In this document: positions 5,697-8,216 of the stretch, piece after piece | How the letters are laid out: the number at the start of each line of letters is the position of its first letter | Position numbering within the stretch: the stretch's first letter is position 1 | DNA from: Dysgonamonadaceae bacterium | GTDB taxonomy: Bacteria > Bacteroidota > Bacteroidia > Bacteroidales > Azobacteroidaceae | Direction: 5' to 3' | Assembly (NCBI GenBank): GCA_031276105.1 | Contig: JAISNS010000314.1 | Coordinates: 1 to 8,216 of the forward strand | Length of the DNA: 8,216 nucleotides | Notes under the pieces: model-generated | Told to the model about the DNA's origin: nothing | Databases searched by the model: none | The model's input: the letters and a program-made list of their open reading frames with translations, nothing else | Position numbers and translations under genes: made by a program

Positions 5697-7268
5697 GTGA
5701 TTAGCGAATTAGTAATCGACGTTCAAACAAACGAAGTGTCTATTGCCTTCCTTGAGGACAAAAAATTAGTTGAGTTACAAAAGGAAGCACGCAATCTTTC
5801 ATTTTCGGTAGGAAACGTCTATCTCGGCAAAATCAAAAAATTGATGCCGGGATTAAATGCTGCATTCGTTGATGTTGGATACAAAAAAGATGCATTTCTT
5901 CACTATCAGGATTTAGGCGTTAATTTTAATAGCCTGAGCAAATTTTTGGAAGCAGCCGTTACCGACAAAAAAAAATTGCCTTCTTTGAATAAATTTGCAC
6001 ATTTGCAAGGTAATCCCAAAGAAGGAAGTATTACCGACGTATTAAAACAGGGCGACTCCATTCTGGTTCAGATTGCCAAAGAACCAATTTCGACCAAAGG
6101 CCCGCGACTGACTGCGGAAATCTCCTTTGCCGGTCGTTATTTGGTGATGATCCCTTTCGGAGATAAAGTTTCCGTTTCCCAAAAAATCAGATCCGCAGAG
6201 GAAAGGGCAAGACTCCGGCAATTAATTCAAAGTATCAAACCGAAAAATTTCGGCGTTATCGTGCGAACTTCCGCCGAAGACAAACGGGTGGCAGAACTTG
6301 ATACGGAATTAAAAACACTGTTCAGGCATTGGGAAGACAATATGGCGAAAGTCCTTAAAAATAAGGCGCCTGTACTCCTTTATGAGGAAACGGGACGAAC
6401 GGTCGCTTTATTGAGGGACATTTATAATTCTTCGTTCGAACACATTCATATTAATGACGAAGATGTTTATAATGAAGTCAAAGAATACGTCGCGCTCATC
6501 GATCCCGAGAGAGCTAAAATTGTTGAACATTACACCGGCGAAATTCCTATTTTCGACAACTTTGTAATTACTAAACAGCTTAAATCCGGATTCGGTAAAA
6601 CAGTAACTTTCAAAAACGGCGCTTATCTCATTATCGAACACACCGAAGCCATGCACGTGATTGACGTGAACAGCGGCAACCGGTCTAAATCGACTTCCGG
6701 TCAGGAAAGTACAGCGATGGATGTGAATATGGCCGCCGCCGACGAAATAGCCCGCCAATTGCGTCTGAGAGATATGGGTGGAATTATCGTTGTCGATTTT
6801 ATTGATATGCACGAACAGGACAACCGTCAAAAATTGTTCGACCACATGCGTAAAATAATGGCTACCGACCGCGCAAAACATAACATCCTACCGGTGAGTA
6901 AATTTGGCCTGATGCAGATTACCCGGCAACGGGTACGACCGGCGATGGATTTTACTACGGCAGAAACTTGTCCGGTTTGTTTTGGGAAAGGTGAAATTAA
7001 ACCCGCCATCTTTTTTACCGATATTTTGGAAAATAAAATTCGGGACGTCGTGGAGAAATTAAAAGTGAAGAAATTTAAATTGTATCTACATCCGTACATT
7101 GCGGCATTTGTCTGCAAAGGGATTTATTCCCTGAAAGTGAAATGGAAATTCAAATATTCTTGGGGAATGCAAATCATTCCCGACCAAAGTCTTGGGTTCC
7201 TCGAATACAAATTCTTCGACAGGAATAAGAATGAATTGGATATGAATGACGAAAGTCTTTCTGCGTGA
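5697..7268 (+). CDS. rng: Ribonuclease G (RNase E/G family endoribonuclease)
   Basis: A single-strand-specific endoribonuclease acting in rRNA maturation and mRNA turnover. From GTG at 5697 the protein is 523 residues, beginning MISELVIDVQ. This matches the usual start of Bacteroidales RNase G, so I prefer it to the in-frame GTG at 5652, which would add 15 unconserved residues and lie within a hairpin. An S1-type RNA-binding domain covers about 36-145 (VGNVYLGKIKKLMPGLNAAF, AFVDVGY..DAFLHY). The RNase E/G catalytic domain follows, with the metal-binding aspartates Asp323 in VIDVNSG and Asp367 in VVDFIDM. CPVC (425-428) is the Zn-link motif that holds dimers together. The C-terminal part (about 440-523) is RNase G-like, without the long RNase E scaffold tail. 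A perfect intrinsic terminator follows the stop. No clear separate promoter is seen, so transcription may come from the HU promoter through the hairpin or from a weak TGCATTTG box at 5629-5636. Confidence 0.95.
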   Translation: MISELVIDVQTNEVSIAFLEDKKLVELQKEARNLSFSVGNVYLGKIKKLMPGLNAAFVDVGYKKDAFLHYQDLGVNFNSLSKFLEAAVTDKKKLPSLNKFAHLQGNPKEGSITDVLKQGDSILVQIAKEPISTKGPRLTAEISFAGRYLVMIPFGDKVSVSQKIRSAEERARLRQLIQSIKPKNFGVIVRTSAEDKRVAELDTELKTLFRHWEDNMAKVLKNKAPVLLYEETGRTVALLRDIYNSSFEHIHINDEDVYNEVKEYVALIDPERAKIVEHYTGEIPIFDNFVITKQLKSGFGKTVTFKNGAYLIIEHTEAMHVIDVNSGNRSKSTSGQESTAMDVNMAAADEIARQLRLRDMGGIIVVDFIDMHEQDNRQKLFDHMRKIMATDRAKHNILPVSKFGLMQITRQRVRPAMDFTTAETCPVCFGKGEIKPAIFFTDILENKIRDVVEKLKVKKFKLYLHPYIAAFVCKGIYSLKVKWKFKYSWGMQIIPDQSLGFLEYKFFDRNKNELDMNDESLSA

Positions 7269-7270
7269 AC

Positions 7271-7319
7271 AAAAAACCAGGAGAGGCGTTTTTAAGAACG
7301 GCCTCTTTTGGTTTTTTTT
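7271..7319 (+). terminator. Intrinsic terminator after rng
   Basis: The arm 7275-7287 (AACCAGGAGAGGC) pairs with 7301-7313 (GCCTCTTTTGGTT) with two G-U wobbles. The pairing extends into a 5' A-run and a 3' run of eight T at 7312-7319. It begins 2 nt after the rng stop codon. The loop can form a small extra GTT/AAC pairing. This is a canonical Rho-independent terminator. Confidence 0.9.
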
Positions 7320-7350
7320 AACTTAATCGTTCGCCGGGATGCAGATACAT

Positions 7351-7358
7351 TATCTTTA
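7351..7358 (+). promoter_or_regulatory. Possible -7 box for ispE
   Basis: TATCTTTA differs from TAnnTTTG only at the last base. TTCG at 7330-7333 might act as a weak -33. It would give a leader of about 45 nt. Because a strong terminator precedes it, ispE should need its own promoter. Confidence 0.35.
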
Positions 7359-7409
7359 CTCGGAGAAAGAAACTTTTATGTGTGAAATCGAATAAAACGT
7401 AGAATTAAT

Positions 7410-8216
7410 ATGATTTCTTTTCCGAATGCAAAAATAAACCTCGGTCTCTACATTGTTTCTAAAAGATCGGACGGATATCATAATATCGAAACGATTTTTT
7501 ATCCCATCCGCTTGTACGATGTGTTGGAAATAGTTCCGGCAGAAGGGAAAACTACTTTTACGCCGAGTGGTATCCCGATTGATGAGAATCCGAATAATAA
7601 TCTGGTAATGAGAGCTTTCAATTTATTGAGAAACGATTACGATTTACCCGAAATAGCTATTTATCTTCGCAAAAATATCCCAATGGGAGCCGGTTTGGGC
7701 GGAGGCTCTTCCGACGCAGCCCAAATGCTGCTGCTAATCAACGAATTTGCCGGATTGAATTTGTCTTCGGATCAATTGGAAAGCTATGCTGCTCAAATCG
7801 GCGCCGATTGTCCGTTTTTTATCCGGAATAAGCCGGTATTTGCCGAAGGAACAGGCAATATTTTTACTCCAATAACTCTTTCGCTTCAAGGCTATTACTT
7901 GGTTTTAGTGAAACCGGATATTTTTGTTTCGACTCCGGAAGCTTATGCCCGGATTAAACCGAAACAGCCGGATTTTCCTTTGCCGGAAACGGTTCAACGT
8001 CCTGTCGGAGAATGGAAAACACGCTTGACAAACGATTTCGAAACCGGCGTTTTTGAGCAGTATCCGGAAATAGGAGCAGTTAAACGGAAATTATATGAAC
8101 ATGGCGCTATTTACGCAAGCATGTCCGGTTCCGGTTCGTCGGTATTCGGGATATTCGAAAGTCCGGTAAATCTTGAAAATGAATTTCCTTCCGCTACAAA
8201 AACATATTGTTTCCCT
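7410..8216 (+). CDS. ispE: 4-diphosphocytidyl-2-C-methyl-D-erythritol kinase IspE (3' end beyond window)
   Basis: This ATP-dependent GHMP kinase of the non-mevalonate (MEP) isoprenoid pathway phosphorylates CDP-methylerythritol on its 2-hydroxyl. The frame is open for 269 codons to the window edge. IspE in this phylum is about 270-280 residues, so only a few C-terminal residues should be missing. Visible motifs are Lys8 in NAKINLGL (substrate and catalytic region), DGYHNIETIF (21-30), the glycine-rich ATP loop PMGAGLGGGSSDAA (91-104), Asp132 in GADCPFF as the catalytic base, and the C-terminal GHMP motif SMSGSGSSVFGIF (237-249). ATG at 7410 is the natural start since MISFPNAKINLGL matches the family N-terminus directly. 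It has no Shine-Dalgarno. It stands apart from rng behind a terminator. Confidence 0.95.
   Translation, partial: MISFPNAKINLGLYIVSKRSDGYHNIETIFYPIRLYDVLEIVPAEGKTTFTPSGIPIDENPNNNLVMRAFNLLRNDYDLPEIAIYLRKNIPMGAGLGGGSSDAAQMLLLINEFAGLNLSSDQLESYAAQIGADCPFFIRNKPVFAEGTGNIFTPITLSLQGYYLVLVKPDIFVSTPEAYARIKPKQPDFPLPETVQRPVGEWKTRLTNDFETGVFEQYPEIGAVKRKLYEHGAIYASMSGSGSSVFGIFESPVNLENEFPSATKTYCFP

Noticed and set aside
6408..6881. Minus-strand ORF of 157 codons inside rng
   Set aside because: It is antisense to the catalytic core of RNase G, where conserved codons keep the opposite frame open. No independent support.

Overview
The window reads as chromosomal DNA of a Bacteroidota, most likely Bacteroidales. 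Three things point there. The best promoter matches are the Bacteroidota sigma-ABfr type -7 box (TAnnTTTG), often followed by C. No gene here has a convincing Shine-Dalgarno sequence at its start. The order mutY / HU-family protein / small basic protein / ribonuclease G is, from memory, a familiar Bacteroidales arrangement. I cannot name a genus from sequence alone.

Region 1 (1-3392) looks like the edge of a surface-glycan or other exported-product locus. A leftward gene, cut by the window edge, encodes an asparagine-synthetase-like protein whose glutaminase-like N-domain lacks the Cys2 nucleophile. Diverging from it is a two-gene operon: a Wzx-like polysaccharide flippase overlapping by 4 bp a QueC-like PP-loop ATPase with a Cys-rich C-terminal metal site. 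The two transcription units share a short intergenic region in which both -7 boxes form a perfect 9-bp inverted repeat. Two AMP-forming, nitrogen-handling enzymes beside a flippase suggest amide or other nitrogen chemistry on an exported molecule. This is inference, and it is the most novel-looking part of the window.

Region 2 (3393-3958) has no intact gene. Its right part holds a decayed, frameshifted relic of an IS1-family transposase on the minus strand, abutting the mutY stop codon.

Region 3 (3959-8216) is housekeeping. It holds mutY (leftward), then rightward an HU-family DNA-binding protein, a 30-residue extremely basic protein (COX24/mS38-like or ribosomal-type), a long hairpin, ribonuclease G, a clear intrinsic terminator, and ispE running off the right edge with almost all of its length present. 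The hairpin before rng is unusually long and contains an SD-like GGGAGG followed by an 18-codon ORF. It may be a terminator, a regulatory leader, or both.
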